A stretch of DNA of 64,000 bases from Symsagittifera roscoffensis (taxonomy: Eukaryota; Xenacoelomorpha; Acoela; Convolutidae), in assembly GCF_963678635.1 (NCBI RefSeq), contig NC_087064.1, positions 34,014,369 to 34,078,368 on the forward strand, written 5' to 3'. Both the position numbers and the translations under genes were made by a program. Below the pieces are notes generated by a model. The model had not been told where the DNA came from. It worked only from the letters and a program-made list of their open reading frames with translations, and ran no database searches. How positions within the stretch are numbered: position 1 is the stretch's first letter; every line of letters starts with the position of its first letter. This document shows positions 30,862 through 40,038 of the stretch, piece by piece.

Positions 30862-33800
30862 ATGCAGACTGCCGTTCTGTCTGGCGGAAATGCTAATGCC
30901 CACTACTCTGGACTTCCCCTAAGAGGGTGCTACAGACGTCTGGATTTCGAACTAGTTGCATGTTGCTGTGTGATCCTCCTTCTGGCCCCTTCTGTGATCA
31001 TTTTGGTGTACGATTACTACAAGGTGGGGGACAGCCTCTACAAGACGCCCTTCCTCGGTCCGGGAGAGTGTCGCAACATATCGGCTGGACCAGTTAGCAT
31101 CATCCAAACACCACAAGGTCAGCTCACATTACACCCGCAGAACATTTTTTCCTCGAATTTTTCAATCTTAATTATTTGAGTAGGCTAGGATGCATCAAGA
31201 AAAAATTGGTTTGAAAGACAGATTTGATATTTTAACTTAAGCCTTGTGACGACAATTCAAAGCAATTTGCTCAACAATTTAGAAAGGCTGCTCGGTTGTT
31301 GTATCGATCATGAACTAGAGAGTAACTTTGTACTCGGTGTTTTTCTTAACGTAAGATGTGATAACAGCATAGCTCAATTTCAAATACACTACTGGACAAA
31401 AAATGCAAAATTTGTTTTTTACCCTTGGAAATGCCTAATTCCAAGGACTTTTTTTTCAAGGACTTTCAATACATTTTCACATCGACCTTGGGAAAATGAT
31501 CTCAGCTTTCCTCTATCAAAGTTTAATACTTGGTTTTAAGATTTTGTTAGTTTAAACCGGTTCTGAAATTGCCTGTTTCCGCCATTAGCTGAAGGCTTCA
31601 CTGGGGAAAGAACTTTTTGTCGAAAAAGCAAAATAGCATTGATTATGCGATTTGAAACCTTTTCAACAAGAAAATTGAATTGTTTTGTGTGACAAATGTC
31701 TTAATCTCGAGGGTCTTACAATGTCACGCCATTGCCAACCCGCCGCAGATGGCGAAAGTTGGCACTTTCAGGCCCGTAATAAAACTGGAAGTTCTTGAAA
31801 CCGAATATGAATACTTTCATAGAGGGTAGCTGAGATCATTTACCTACTGTCGATGTAAAAGCTTGAAGAAATGCGAAACGAATTTTAAAAAAAATCGCTC
31901 CTAAACTATTAGTACCAGACGTGTTTTCCGCAAATTGAAAATGAATCGAGACAAAATTATGAAATTTTTTATTTTTCCATGTGATGAAATTTTTCGATCC
32001 CACATTGGTACCTTGGTTTATATTTACACTTGCGAAGCCAGTGTATTAGTACGATCCATCTTTTTTTCAATCTAAATTTTGAATACAATTTTTAGTGCCA
32101 CTTTTGGGGCACCTTTATACCTTTTTCATAGCATGTGCTTTGTCATACGAATAATAATAAATTAAGACAGTTGATGCATTTTTAGTTAATCAAATGAACC
32201 GAAAAAAAATAGTTAGTTTCCATTAACATAAAAATAATGAAAACTCGATTTCAGAAATTTCCTAACTTAATATATCTCGCATTTTTTTGAAATGCATAAT
32301 TCATACTTAATGTGGTTTTGTGCTTTGCGATTTGTTACATGCAAAGTTAGTGTGGATGGCTTCGGTTTGTTATTTTCCAAATTATTACTTGCAAAATTGA
32401 ATCTAATTTTTTTGGTGCCACTTTTGCTGAATTGGTTTGGCATTTTATTAGCATATTTAGCTGCTTTATTCATGACTAGTGTTTGTCGGTTGTTAAGCTT
32501 GAGTGGATAGTGCGTGAGACTCAAAATCTCTTGATTGCAGTAGATCTCAGATTCGAATTCTACATGTAGCCGAGTTTTTGCTAATTCGATGCTTAATTTT
32601 ACTTTCTCTTATATCACTTGATGGAGCTGCTTTTTGGTCGTGTTCTCGCAAGAGTTTGTGAAGCGCAGCTTCGCCTCTGTGTAAGTATATTAAATTCAAT
32701 TTTGATGATTTTTTTCTGCCGCTCAACCTAACTTGTAACGCCCATGCTTAGGAAACTGAAAGCTTGATCTTCGAGTCCAGGTAAGGCGTGTATTTTTTTC
32801 TGCTCGAGAAATTATTTGCTTTCAAAAAATCGTTTTTGGGACTATTTGAACTATTTTAGATGATAATTTCGAGCATTTGTTATGGCTCTAGTAACTCAGT
32901 TTCAAGGTTTTGTATACTTTTAGAATTTTTTGTATTAATTTTTTCGGTGTAAACGTCTTGGTTTAGTTGTCTCATGTTAAGTCGTTTGAAAAGTGAAAAT
33001 ACGTTTGGAAATTCAAAAAATCTTTTTGTGGTCATTTTTTTCTCGGGTAAATGGGAGTCCACCTAAGTGTTTTTGCTTAGTTACTCAAGTGTCTACCTAA
33101 GTTTTGTCTTAGTTTCTTTCAGCTAGCTACTATGCTATGTTGTTTCGGGAGATATTTTTTCTTCGAAATTGTCAAAAAAAATAATCAGCTGTTTTCTTAT
33201 CGCTCTCCTATATGTCGGTAAAATTTTCGAATTTTTACTCAGTGTCCTTTTTAATGGCTGCATTTGTCGTTTTAGTGTTGTCGGCTATCTTGTGAAGCTT
33301 CATTTGTTTCATCACAAGTGGCACGAAGCTCCGCTTCGCATCCGTTTCAAAAAAATTTCAATCATGAAAGATTTTGAAATTCAAAGAGCTCCAAGGCGAT
33401 TGTTAGTTGAATCATTTCGATCTCCCTTGATACCTTACCAACTGTCTGTCGGCTTTGTTTTGTATTGGAAATGGTTACGATCACTTTTTGACGAAGTATT
33501 CAAGAGTCTTTCCTCTCTTAACAGTTTTCTTAAATCAGTTTTTCGAATAAACCGTGGTTGGAATCTACTCTAGCATAGCACTAGGATATTTCTGGTTGTA
33601 TATTGGGTAAGGGCAAGGTGAACAAAAAGGATGTATTGTTTACAAAAGCTGTTTTTACAAATGCATTTACATTGTATTATCTAATCTTTGTATAGAAAAA
33701 AAGGCGAAGCTTCGCATGCCCTGTTTGAGTAGGGTTTTCCTATTGAGTTTTCGGAATCTATTGCGAAAAATATTTGAATTAATTTTTGTTATTCAGAAAT

Positions 33801-34059
33801 TCCGATAGCCAAGGGATCAAATCTGACCTTCACCTGCAGAGCCAATGCACCTGCATATTGGCAGTGGTTCAAGGATGACGAAGTTTACATGCAGTATACG
33901 GCACTCAGAAAAGCGTCAAACAACCTCACATTCTACAACATCTCTGAAGTCCATACTGGTGCATACCAATGCATGTCATTTTTAGCCGATCCGCTCTGTG
34001 ATATCTCAGAACACTTTAATTTAAGAGTGCTCACCCTGTCTGAACAGACAATTGATTAA
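30862..34059 (+). CDS. Type II membrane protein with one Ig domain (two exons)
   Basis: Exon 1 is 30,862-31,117 and exon 2 is 33,797-34,059. The donor is CACAAG|GTCAGC, the acceptor GTTATTCAG, and the phase is consistent (85 codons plus one base, then 263 bases), giving 172 residues. The N-terminal 30 residues have no signal peptide. A membrane segment follows (LVACCCVILLLAPSVIILVY). The rest is one Ig-like domain: SNLTFTCRANAP, YWQWFKDD, NNLTFYNISEVHTGAYQCMSF and an ending strand FNLRVL. The canonical Cys, Trp and YxC are present, with several N-glycosylation sites (NIS, NLT). The Ig domain should face outside with the N-terminus in the cytoplasm, as in a type II protein. The intron of 2.7 kb is full of dispersed repeats. 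The function is unknown; surface recognition is only a guess from the fold. Confidence 0.75.
31118..33796 (+). other. Intron of Ig gene, with dispersed repeats
   Basis: Contains tRNA-like box-B pieces (about 32,500-32,575 and 32,735-32,790) and hairpin repeats of the CGAAGC..GCTTCG type at 32,655-32,682, 33,315-33,345 and 33,700-33,720. ORFs inside it (for example 32,292-32,510 and 33,169-33,573) are T-rich repeat translations, not exons. Confidence 0.6.
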
Positions 34060-35250
34060 TTAATTCAGTTTTGGTTAATGGAGAATATATTTGAATTTCA
34101 GTTTGGATCCAATTTTAGCTTTAATTGTATTTTGACGAGGTTTTAGTTTTTATGAAAGCGAGCTAGAGAGCAGATTGCTATAAAATTAACCAATTTTTCA
34201 AATAAAAATCGCAATGAAAATGCTCATTTGATGGCACTTTTGCTGTTTACCATTGGTAATTTAATAGCATATGTTCTATCGGCTTTTTAAATGTCTAGTG
34301 TGCATAGTTTGGAGCAGCTATGGTGCAGATGCGAGGGTTTCAGACCTTTAATCTTCAGGCCGGTGGTCTGTTTCCGGTACATAGTAAAAGTTGTCATTTT
34401 CAAGATTTGTCTGTTATTTTCTTATTTCAATTTTTGATCTTCTTAATTTTTTTTGCTTGGTTTGCGAAGTACAGCTTCACCTGTGTCAAATTCAATTTTA
34501 TTTCATATTTTTGTTGAATTCAGTGAAAAATGGAGTTTTATTTTTATGTCCACTAAAGGTGCTTTCAAAAAAACAAGGTGACAAAATTGCGACCAGCGAA
34601 AATCACCTTATTTGAGACCAGAACTCAATTTAAGCTAAATTAATATTTGCAATTAAATTGTTTTAATACCAAAATCTATTGATCGGAACAATTTTGCTTT
34701 CACCCTCTGCCAAAGGTGACTAATTGTTTTCTCGTCATCTGATGATCACATTTTAATTTGAAGTAGTATGTTTTAAGTCGATTCGCTTTTTGTCCGTTGC
34801 TACATTGCCTCTTTCCCACCTAACAGATACCAGTGTATTAACTGATAATAAACGTAGTAAATTATGAGTTAGAGGTCGTGTTTTTTTCTTGAAAAGTCTT
34901 AAAACTTGTTCACGTTTAAGTTAGCTTTTTTCGCGGTTTGAAAATGAAGGCAAATGACGTCCTCTAATAACGAAATTGCAAATGGGGCTGCAAAGGTAAG
35001 CTTTCAAAATTCACCGTCGAAGAAAATTTATCTTTTGATCTAGTTTTCTCTAATTGGGTCAATATTGTCAATATTGTCAATCTTAGTATCATGGAACTCA
35101 AAGAACTTTAAAATATCGTATTTTCTTTCGAAAGTTGTTAAATTCTGGTAAAAAAATCTATGTTTTGTTAGCTTGAGACTTTGTCAGTTGGCTATATTCC
35201 TAAGTTTATAGATTGTGAAGTCTGTATATGAATCGTGTCTTACAACAAGT
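34060..35250. other. Intergenic, repeat-derived
   Basis: Another hairpin repeat at 34,461-34,488 (GCGAAGTACAGCTTCACCTGTG) and a box-B-like piece at about 34,335. The remainder is AT-rich with nothing I can name. Confidence 0.5.
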
Positions 35251-35458
35251 ATAGCCGGTTGCTGTGCATGTAGCACAGAATGTTCCGACCGTATTCATAG
35301 AAAATACCTAAAACTTTTTCATGATTTTTTTTTTTCAATTTAGCGTTGGTTTTTATGCATCATGTGATAAAAGGATCTGAAAAAAATTAGAATTAAGGCA
35401 TATTCGACAGTCTAAGTAAAAAAAAACAAATCGGCCAGCGGTTTTAGTCGAAAAGTTA
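35251..35458 (+). repeat. Dispersed repeat copy hit by the Polinton
   Basis: GCCGGTTGCTGTGCATGTAGCACAGAATGTTCCGACC at about 35,254, and ATTAAGGCATATTCGACAGTCT at about 35,391, recur in the same order at 54,035-54,190. The Polinton inserted some 45 bases beyond the second motif. Confidence 0.55.
35453..35458. repeat. Target-site duplication, left
   Basis: AAGTTA, directly repeated at 53,546-53,551. Perfect 6-bp match. Confidence 0.93.
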
Positions 35459-35706
35459 AGTAGTATTGTAATCCGCCGTGTGTCCTTAGGGGGGGGGGGG
35501 GTCTTTTCGACGGTAGGGGTCTTTGGGGTCCTACCAAAAGTAGGGTCCAAAAGGACCCATCTTTTTTAAAGACCCCAAAGTACCCTGCCCGAAATAAAAA
35601 GACCCCTCTCTAAGGACACCCGACAGACAAAATACTTTGGTATTTATTTTCGCGCGGTGGTTAAATTTAATCCCTTCCAAACTTTCCCACTGTTCAACTA
35701 AATAAG
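35459..35706. repeat. Polinton left terminal inverted repeat (248 bp)
   Basis: Pairs with 53,304-53,545 with few differences apart from length changes near the inner end and in a G-run (13 G at 35,489-35,501). Contains nested palindromes: GGTAGG..CCTACC, GGGTCCAAAAGGACCC and GGGTCTTT..AAAGACCCC. No gene. Confidence 0.95.
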
Positions 35707-35888
35707 TTTGAGACCCCATTAAAAAACTGACCTGCTTGAGAAGGAGGAAGGACGTGACAAATAATAAGAGGGTAAGAAGGTAAAGAGGACTTGATAAATA
35801 ATAGATAAAGTAACATATAAAAAAAAAGAAAAAATAAAATAAAAACGGAATGTTAACAAGAGTACGGATAGGAGAGCAGAGGAAGGGT

Positions 35889-36239
35889 TTACGGCCACAT
35901 CCGCATGTCGTCTTCGGGATCCGACCAAGGGACATGAAGAATACTGACTAGACGCTCCATTTGAAATTTGAAGCGCCACTCAGTACTCTCGAATCCCGCA
36001 CCCAGAGACTCGCACAGCCAGAAATTTTCCATGCTCCCCACATCAACACACACATATTCAAATATGCCCTCCTTTTTCTCAAATGCAACCTCAATGTAAT
36101 GCAGCTTAAAATTCGCTGCAGTGGTGGCCGGGGTAAACTCTACGGTCACACCAAAGATATTTTTGCCTTCGTGAGTTCCAGGTCCCACATAAGGCAAATC
36201 AATGGGTGACTCGTGGAGACCACCAAGGGGAATATCCAT
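35889..36239 (-). CDS. Polinton unknown protein, left end (116 aa)
   Basis: Minus-strand ORF from an ATG at 36,239 (MDIPLGGLHESP) to a TAA. The ATG is preceded by TGTTTAG, an acceptor-like sequence, so an upstream exon cannot be excluded. Aromatic-rich with alternating hydrophobics (NFKLHYIEVAF, IFEYVCVDV, EWRFKFQMERLVSIL), like a beta-sandwich. No family recognised. It is the outermost gene, reading toward the left TIR, and is divergent from the next gene 99 bases away, which suggests a shared promoter at 36,240-36,338. Confidence 0.55.
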   Translation of the reverse strand: MDIPLGGLHESPIDLPYVGPGTHEGKNIFGVTVEFTPATTAANFKLHYIEVAFEKKEGIFEYVCVDVGSMENFWLCESLGAGFESTEWRFKFQMERLVSILHVPWSDPEDDMRMWP

Positions 36240-36338
36240 CTAAACACATGAAAATAGGTTGAAATCATTAGTTAGAAATAGGAGTGAGTAAGTGGTATCT
36301 AGAAGGTTACTTTCATTTCCACTGGCTTGAAATTCAGC

Positions 36339-36809
36339 ATGTCGGAGAAGTGCTGGAAAAATTTTAAAAAAATGAAATTGGAAAAACGTAGAGTTACTTC
36401 AAAAGACTTGGAAATTATTCATGAAATTTTTATTACTTTGAAAAAAACCTATCCGGAAAACACCAACCGTCGAAATTATTTCCTAGCTGCATGTTCACTG
36501 TTCTTCTTCTCAACTACTAATGATATAAATTACGATGTTGCTATCAAGTTGAGACCCTATGGGGGTCTGATCGGTATAGACAATTCTTCTTTGGATAAAT
36601 ATTTAAATGATTCGAAAATTTTACGAATGCATGCTATTTTACACGATGCCGCCGGTTTTGTCCGCGAAGTTTATAACACTGGTCCCACATACTGCTATGT
36701 TTTACCATGGAAATGCAACAGTAGTTTGATTGGTCACTTGAGTGGAATTACGTTTTGTTTGTATATCAAACTGAAAAAACCGAAACTCTACCATTTATTA
36801 GAATGCTGA
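36339..36809 (+). CDS. Polinton conserved-looking protein (156 aa)
   Basis: First ATG of the frame at 36,339. The N-terminus is lysine-rich. The second half contains LHDAAGFVREVYNTGPTYCY and LIGHLSGITFCLY, a Gly/His/Tyr pattern that looks like conserved sequence, not filler. I cannot name its family. It overlaps the next ORF by 7 bases in another frame, as in compact viral gene blocks. Confidence 0.6.
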   Translation: MSEKCWKNFKKMKLEKRRVTSKDLEIIHEIFITLKKTYPENTNRRNYFLAACSLFFFSTTNDINYDVAIKLRPYGGLIGIDNSSLDKYLNDSKILRMHAILHDAAGFVREVYNTGPTYCYVLPWKCNSSLIGHLSGITFCLYIKLKKPKLYHLLEC

Positions 36810-37375
36810 AGGAAAAATCAGTTGTGGTGGATTTTGAGGGATTTCGACACCAGAAAAACACATTTATAGTAAAAGAATTAGCTATAACAACTTCCGACTA
36901 CAGTGATTCCCTAGTTTTTCTACCTCCAGTTAATTTCAATTCCCTTCCAAAATCTGAACAAAAAGCCTACAACTGGCTGACAAATTATTTGCACGGACTT
37001 CATTGGGATAGCGGTGATTATTTATACCTGAATTTGAACCAAATCATTCAAAGTTTTGTCTTAAGAAACCCCAATGCTGTATTCTACGCCAAAGGAAAAG
37101 AAAAAGCTGATTTTTTATCCAAATACTTAGACCGTAAAGTTGTGAATCTTGACGATTTGGGCTGTCCACGAGTCGAACAATTATATTTCAAGAATTTTGT
37201 GAATTGTAACAAACACCTACCGCACCATAACTCTAAAAATCATTGTGCATTAAAAAAGTCGAAAGCGTTCTTTGATTGGTTGAAAAATGAGTGTCAACAA
37301 CGAGCGTCAGGGGAAAGTGGAGACATACATATCTCCAAATTCAGTTCTTTGTGCTTGGATGACACCAGAAAGTAA
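36803..37375 (+). CDS. Exonuclease-like (DEDD/RNase H-fold) protein (190 aa)
   Basis: ATG at 36,803. The start reads VVVDFEGF, a D-x-E pair as in exonuclease motif I, after which comes KELAITT. Later blocks are VFYAKGKEKADFLSKYL, VVNLDDLGCPRVEQL and finally CNKHLPHHNSKNHCALKKSKAFFDWL. The last resembles motif III of DEDDh exonucleases (H-x4-D), but the Asp position is Lys. An inactive or altered nuclease is possible. The Cys/His cluster could bind zinc. Similar proteins with a 'YxKGxEK' block occur in viruses and repeats of invertebrates, as I recall. It overlaps the next gene by 89 bases. Confidence 0.5.
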   Translation: MLKEKSVVVDFEGFRHQKNTFIVKELAITTSDYSDSLVFLPPVNFNSLPKSEQKAYNWLTNYLHGLHWDSGDYLYLNLNQIIQSFVLRNPNAVFYAKGKEKADFLSKYLDRKVVNLDDLGCPRVEQLYFKNFVNCNKHLPHHNSKNHCALKKSKAFFDWLKNECQQRASGESGDIHISKFSSLCLDDTRK

Positions 37376-37631
37376 CATAAAGATTTCATTGACCAGGATT
37401 GAACGCATTGATTGTAGAGGCCAAGTAGTTCAACGAAAAGAACAAGTTACACTTTCTGAAGAAGAGTTGTGCACTTTGAGGAGGTTCTTCCCCGTGATTG
37501 ACCAATTCATCTACTTTCAACGATTCAAATACATCAGTAATGTTACCCAGCAAGCGCGGTCTTTGTCTTCCCAAGCTAGTCTTAGTGCCCAAACGTCAAC
37601 CAGGAGTTCAAATGGATCTAACCAGCAGTGA
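37287..37631 (+). CDS. PC4/p15-like ssDNA-binding protein, first copy (114 aa)
   Basis: ATG at 37,287 inside the previous gene. Residues 25-80 show the PC4 pattern: a strand (IKISLTRIERIDCRGQVVQ), charged turn, then VTLSEEELCTLRRFFPVID. The C-terminus is Ser/Gln-rich and looks disordered. PC4-type proteins bind single-stranded DNA and act in transcription or replication. A second PC4-like gene lies at 44,726-45,160 on the other strand. Confidence 0.55.
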   Translation: MSVNNERQGKVETYISPNSVLCAWMTPESNIKISLTRIERIDCRGQVVQRKEQVTLSEEELCTLRRFFPVIDQFIYFQRFKYISNVTQQARSLSSQASLSAQTSTRSSNGSNQQ

Positions 37632-37639
37632 ACTACCCA

Positions 37640-37817
37640 ATGAGATTCAAAAAATAATAAGAGAAGATTTGTGAAGAAAATTGTGTATCATGCCAAAACT
37701 GATCATGTCCCAGCCAATTATGTTTTGGAAATGCACTATGATTTTGATGATGATAATAAACCGAGTGTCTATACAGGTTATACACGATATGAAATTTATT
37801 ACTGTTCAGATGCTTAA
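37640..37817 (+). pseudogene. Small Polinton ORF broken at an A-run
   Basis: An ATG at 37,640 (MRFKK) meets TAA after an A6 run. One base out of frame, the sequence is open for about 55 codons with a plausible composition (RRFVKKIVYHAK, then DFDDDNKPS, then TRYEIYYCSDA) to a TAA at 37,815. It fits the gene spacing of the block. It could be a gene with a homopolymer indel or just chance. Confidence 0.3.
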
Positions 37818-37833
37818 TTAATTTTTTTTAAAT

Positions 37834-38172
37834 ATGATATATATTTTTCATTCTGCAAGTTCGAGAGTGAGGGAAAGCGGTAGGGAAATTGAAATGAATG
37901 ACACAGTAGTTGACGAGACTGATGGAACTATAGTTACCGATTTTGTGTATGACGAAAATCATATGGAGAAAAAATCATGGAAATTTTGCAATAACGTGAA
38001 TGTACCACGGTCTGAAGTAGTTTTCATGTCACAAATGGTGTTAATTCTGATTTTATTGGCTTTTTGTATTTTTAAACTTTCATTAACGCAGTTAACTTGT
38101 GAAGAAACCTCAGTTTGGTTTTCAATTTTATCGGGTTTAGTTGGTTATGTATTACCAAATCCAAGAATATGA
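37834..38172 (+). CDS. Polinton small membrane protein (112 aa)
   Basis: ATG at 37,834; a second ATG at 37,894 (MNDTVVDE) is an alternative. The acidic N-terminal half is followed by two hydrophobic segments: FMSQMVLILILLAFCIFKL and VWFSILSGLVGYVLPNP. The last motif, ending LPNP just before the ATPase gene, is a pattern I recall from this gene slot in other Polintons. Its stop overlaps the ATPase start (ATGA). Probably a particle-membrane or assembly protein. Confidence 0.6.
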   Translation: MIYIFHSASSRVRESGREIEMNDTVVDETDGTIVTDFVYDENHMEKKSWKFCNNVNVPRSEVVFMSQMVLILILLAFCIFKLSLTQLTCEETSVWFSILSGLVGYVLPNPRI

Positions 38173-38891
38173 ATAAAGTTATTGATACATCTACGAGACT
38201 TTTTTTAGCCATCGTGGGCCCCTCGGGTTCTGGAAAAACAGAGCTGATATTCAAATTGTTGAAAGGAAAAACATTTTATCCCAAATTTCAAAGAGCCTTA
38301 TACTTTTACAAAGAGATTCATCCTCTTTATAGTGAAAAATCCAATACCCACAGCATTGATCTAACTTTCATAAAATTCAATGGCTTTGACAGTTTGCGAA
38401 ACCTTGAAAACGTTCTTCTAGTTTTTGATGATTCATGCGAAGAAATCTATAACGATAAAGACTTTGTCAAACTTGCAACAGCAGGAAGACACCGAGGACT
38501 AGATGTAATATATGTTAAACATAATTTGTTCCAACAAAGCAGATGGTCTCGAACAATTGATTTAAACACATCACACATCATTCTGTTCAAATCACCTCGT
38601 GATATTCAGCAACTTGATCATCTTGGAAGACAATTGAACAACACTAAATTTTTGAGACACTGTTATCAGCTCGCTACAAAAGACACATACGGTCATCTTT
38701 TAATCGACTTGGATCCGCGTACATCCGATTGTTTGAGATATTGTTCAAACATTACACCACCTGGTCCCTCAATTTTTTACTTACCAATAAATCAGGCAGA
38801 GGTTACACCTCTCACAAATGAACGCGAAAAAATTATCTATTCTGCAGCACATGGTACAATTGAATCCCAGCCAGCTCCGAAGCTTCATTAG
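38169..38891 (+). CDS. FtsK/HerA-type genome-packaging ATPase (240 aa)
   Basis: ATG at 38,169, four bases overlapping the previous stop. Walker A is IVGPSGSGKTELIFKLL near residue 17 and Walker B is NVLLVFDDSCEE near residue 85. The sensor-type block ATAGRHRGLDVIYVKHNLFQ follows, as in A32-like packaging ATPases. These pump DNA into virus-like particles. The motifs look intact. The gene overlaps the next by 74 bases. Confidence 0.92.
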   Translation: MNKVIDTSTRLFLAIVGPSGSGKTELIFKLLKGKTFYPKFQRALYFYKEIHPLYSEKSNTHSIDLTFIKFNGFDSLRNLENVLLVFDDSCEEIYNDKDFVKLATAGRHRGLDVIYVKHNLFQQSRWSRTIDLNTSHIILFKSPRDIQQLDHLGRQLNNTKFLRHCYQLATKDTYGHLLIDLDPRTSDCLRYCSNITPPGPSIFYLPINQAEVTPLTNEREKIIYSAAHGTIESQPAPKLH

Positions 38892-39126
38892 AAAAACAAC
38901 AAATCCTCAAGTTATTTCAGTTATATGTGAATGTTTGCTCAATGTAGTCAATGGCAATGTATCTGTTAATATTCCAAACATTGAAAATTTCGAAAAGGCA
39001 TACAAACTTTTAATCAGCCGAAAAACAAAACTTGAACGAAAACGAGCAATTATTCTAACGAAACAAGGTTTCAACTTGATCAGACTGATACTTTACTTCT
39101 GCAACAGATACTTACCATCAGCATAA
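38818..39126 (+). CDS. Polinton small basic protein (102 aa)
   Basis: ATG at 38,818, inside the end of the ATPase gene. Pattern: ILQHMVQLNPSQLRSFI, then VICECLLNVVNGNVSVN, then a basic helix (KLERKRAIILTKQG) and a hydrophobic end. The ICECxxNVxxGN block recurs in small proteins at this place in Polintons, as far as I recall. Role unknown, possibly a capsid or core component. Confidence 0.55.
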   Translation: MNAKKLSILQHMVQLNPSQLRSFIRKTTNPQVISVICECLLNVVNGNVSVNIPNIENFEKAYKLLISRKTKLERKRAIILTKQGFNLIRLILYFCNRYLPSA

Positions 39127-39129
39127 AAC

Positions 39130-40038
39130 ATGGCAGCAGAAGAGTTTGTTTTAATTCCAAAACATACATATATCCGTGAGCAACCGCATGCATCACAAGT
39201 GCTGTTTAACAGTTCAATTAAACACAAAAAGCCCCAGTTATCTTACTTGAACCGCATGAGACCTCTAATACCCACGAAGCATAACTCAGTATCGACTGAA
39301 ACTCTTCCACTACCCCTTCCCCCAACACCTCCCTCAACGCCTATTGTTGACCCTGGGGAACAATCAACAGGACTTCTTACAGAAGATGAGACTAATCAAT
39401 ATCAGGAAGGTGGGGAGGAAGAGGAGAAGCGGATTGTGGATGAGAAGGAGCGAAAGGATAATAAAATAAACTATGAACGCATTCTATTACAATTGCAAAT
39501 AATGGAGGATAAAAAATTCACGAGAGCTAAAAATATCCTGGAGGTTATCAAAAGCTCAACTCGAGTCTCAATAAACGCCATGGATGAAACAATTTATGTT
39601 GACAATGTACCAACCGGTCTCAAAGCAGCATCATTTTTGTATGATATACAACAGCAAACTAAAATACTACACAACCCTGCTTACATAATGATTTTATCCG
39701 CTCTCGAACTTACCGAAGAGTCTGTTATTAACAAGTATGCCAAACACGCGGTTCAGTCAAAGATTAAAGAACAGGCCCAACGAAAAACCAAAAGTCCAAC
39801 CAAATCTCCGTCAACCTCGGGCAAAACAAAAACCCTCGACAGTAGTAAGCCATCATCAAGTTCAAAACAAACCAAACGACTCAAAACAAGAAAGAAAGCC
39901 ACCACGGAAAGAGTCAAAGAAAGAGAGAAAGACGAAGACGACAGTGAATCGTACGGTACGCCCTATAACGATTCAGATTCTTCAACGTCAGAAAAGACGG
40001 AGACAAAAAGTAAAAGATGGGAAACCTACACCAACTGA
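39130..40038 (+). CDS. Polinton virion-associated-like protein (302 aa)
   Basis: ATG at 39,130, three bases after the previous stop. Proline-rich (LPLPLPPTPPSTP) and acidic linkers frame a folded centre: ARNILEVIKSS-like helix, then a 'DETIYVDNVP' strand and AASFLYDIQ. The last 90 residues are Lys/Ser/Thr-rich and disordered. The layout (N-terminal linker, central domain, 'x-VDG/N-x-P' strand) matches a gene I associate with this slot in Polintons, but I would not name it. Its 3' third overlaps the integrase ORF in another frame. Confidence 0.5.
   Translation: MAAEEFVLIPKHTYIREQPHASQVLFNSSIKHKKPQLSYLNRMRPLIPTKHNSVSTETLPLPLPPTPPSTPIVDPGEQSTGLLTEDETNQYQEGGEEEEKRIVDEKERKDNKINYERILLQLQIMEDKKFTRAKNILEVIKSSTRVSINAMDETIYVDNVPTGLKAASFLYDIQQQTKILHNPAYIMILSALELTEESVINKYAKHAVQSKIKEQAQRKTKSPTKSPSTSGKTKTLDSSKPSSSSKQTKRLKTRKKATTERVKEREKDEDDSESYGTPYNDSDSSTSEKTETKSKRWETYTN

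Noticed and set aside
33169-33573. 134-codon ORF in the Ig gene intron
   Set aside because: Starts without a good ATG, spans the CGAAGCTCCGCTTCG repeat, and has the Phe/Leu/Ser-rich composition expected of T-rich repeats.
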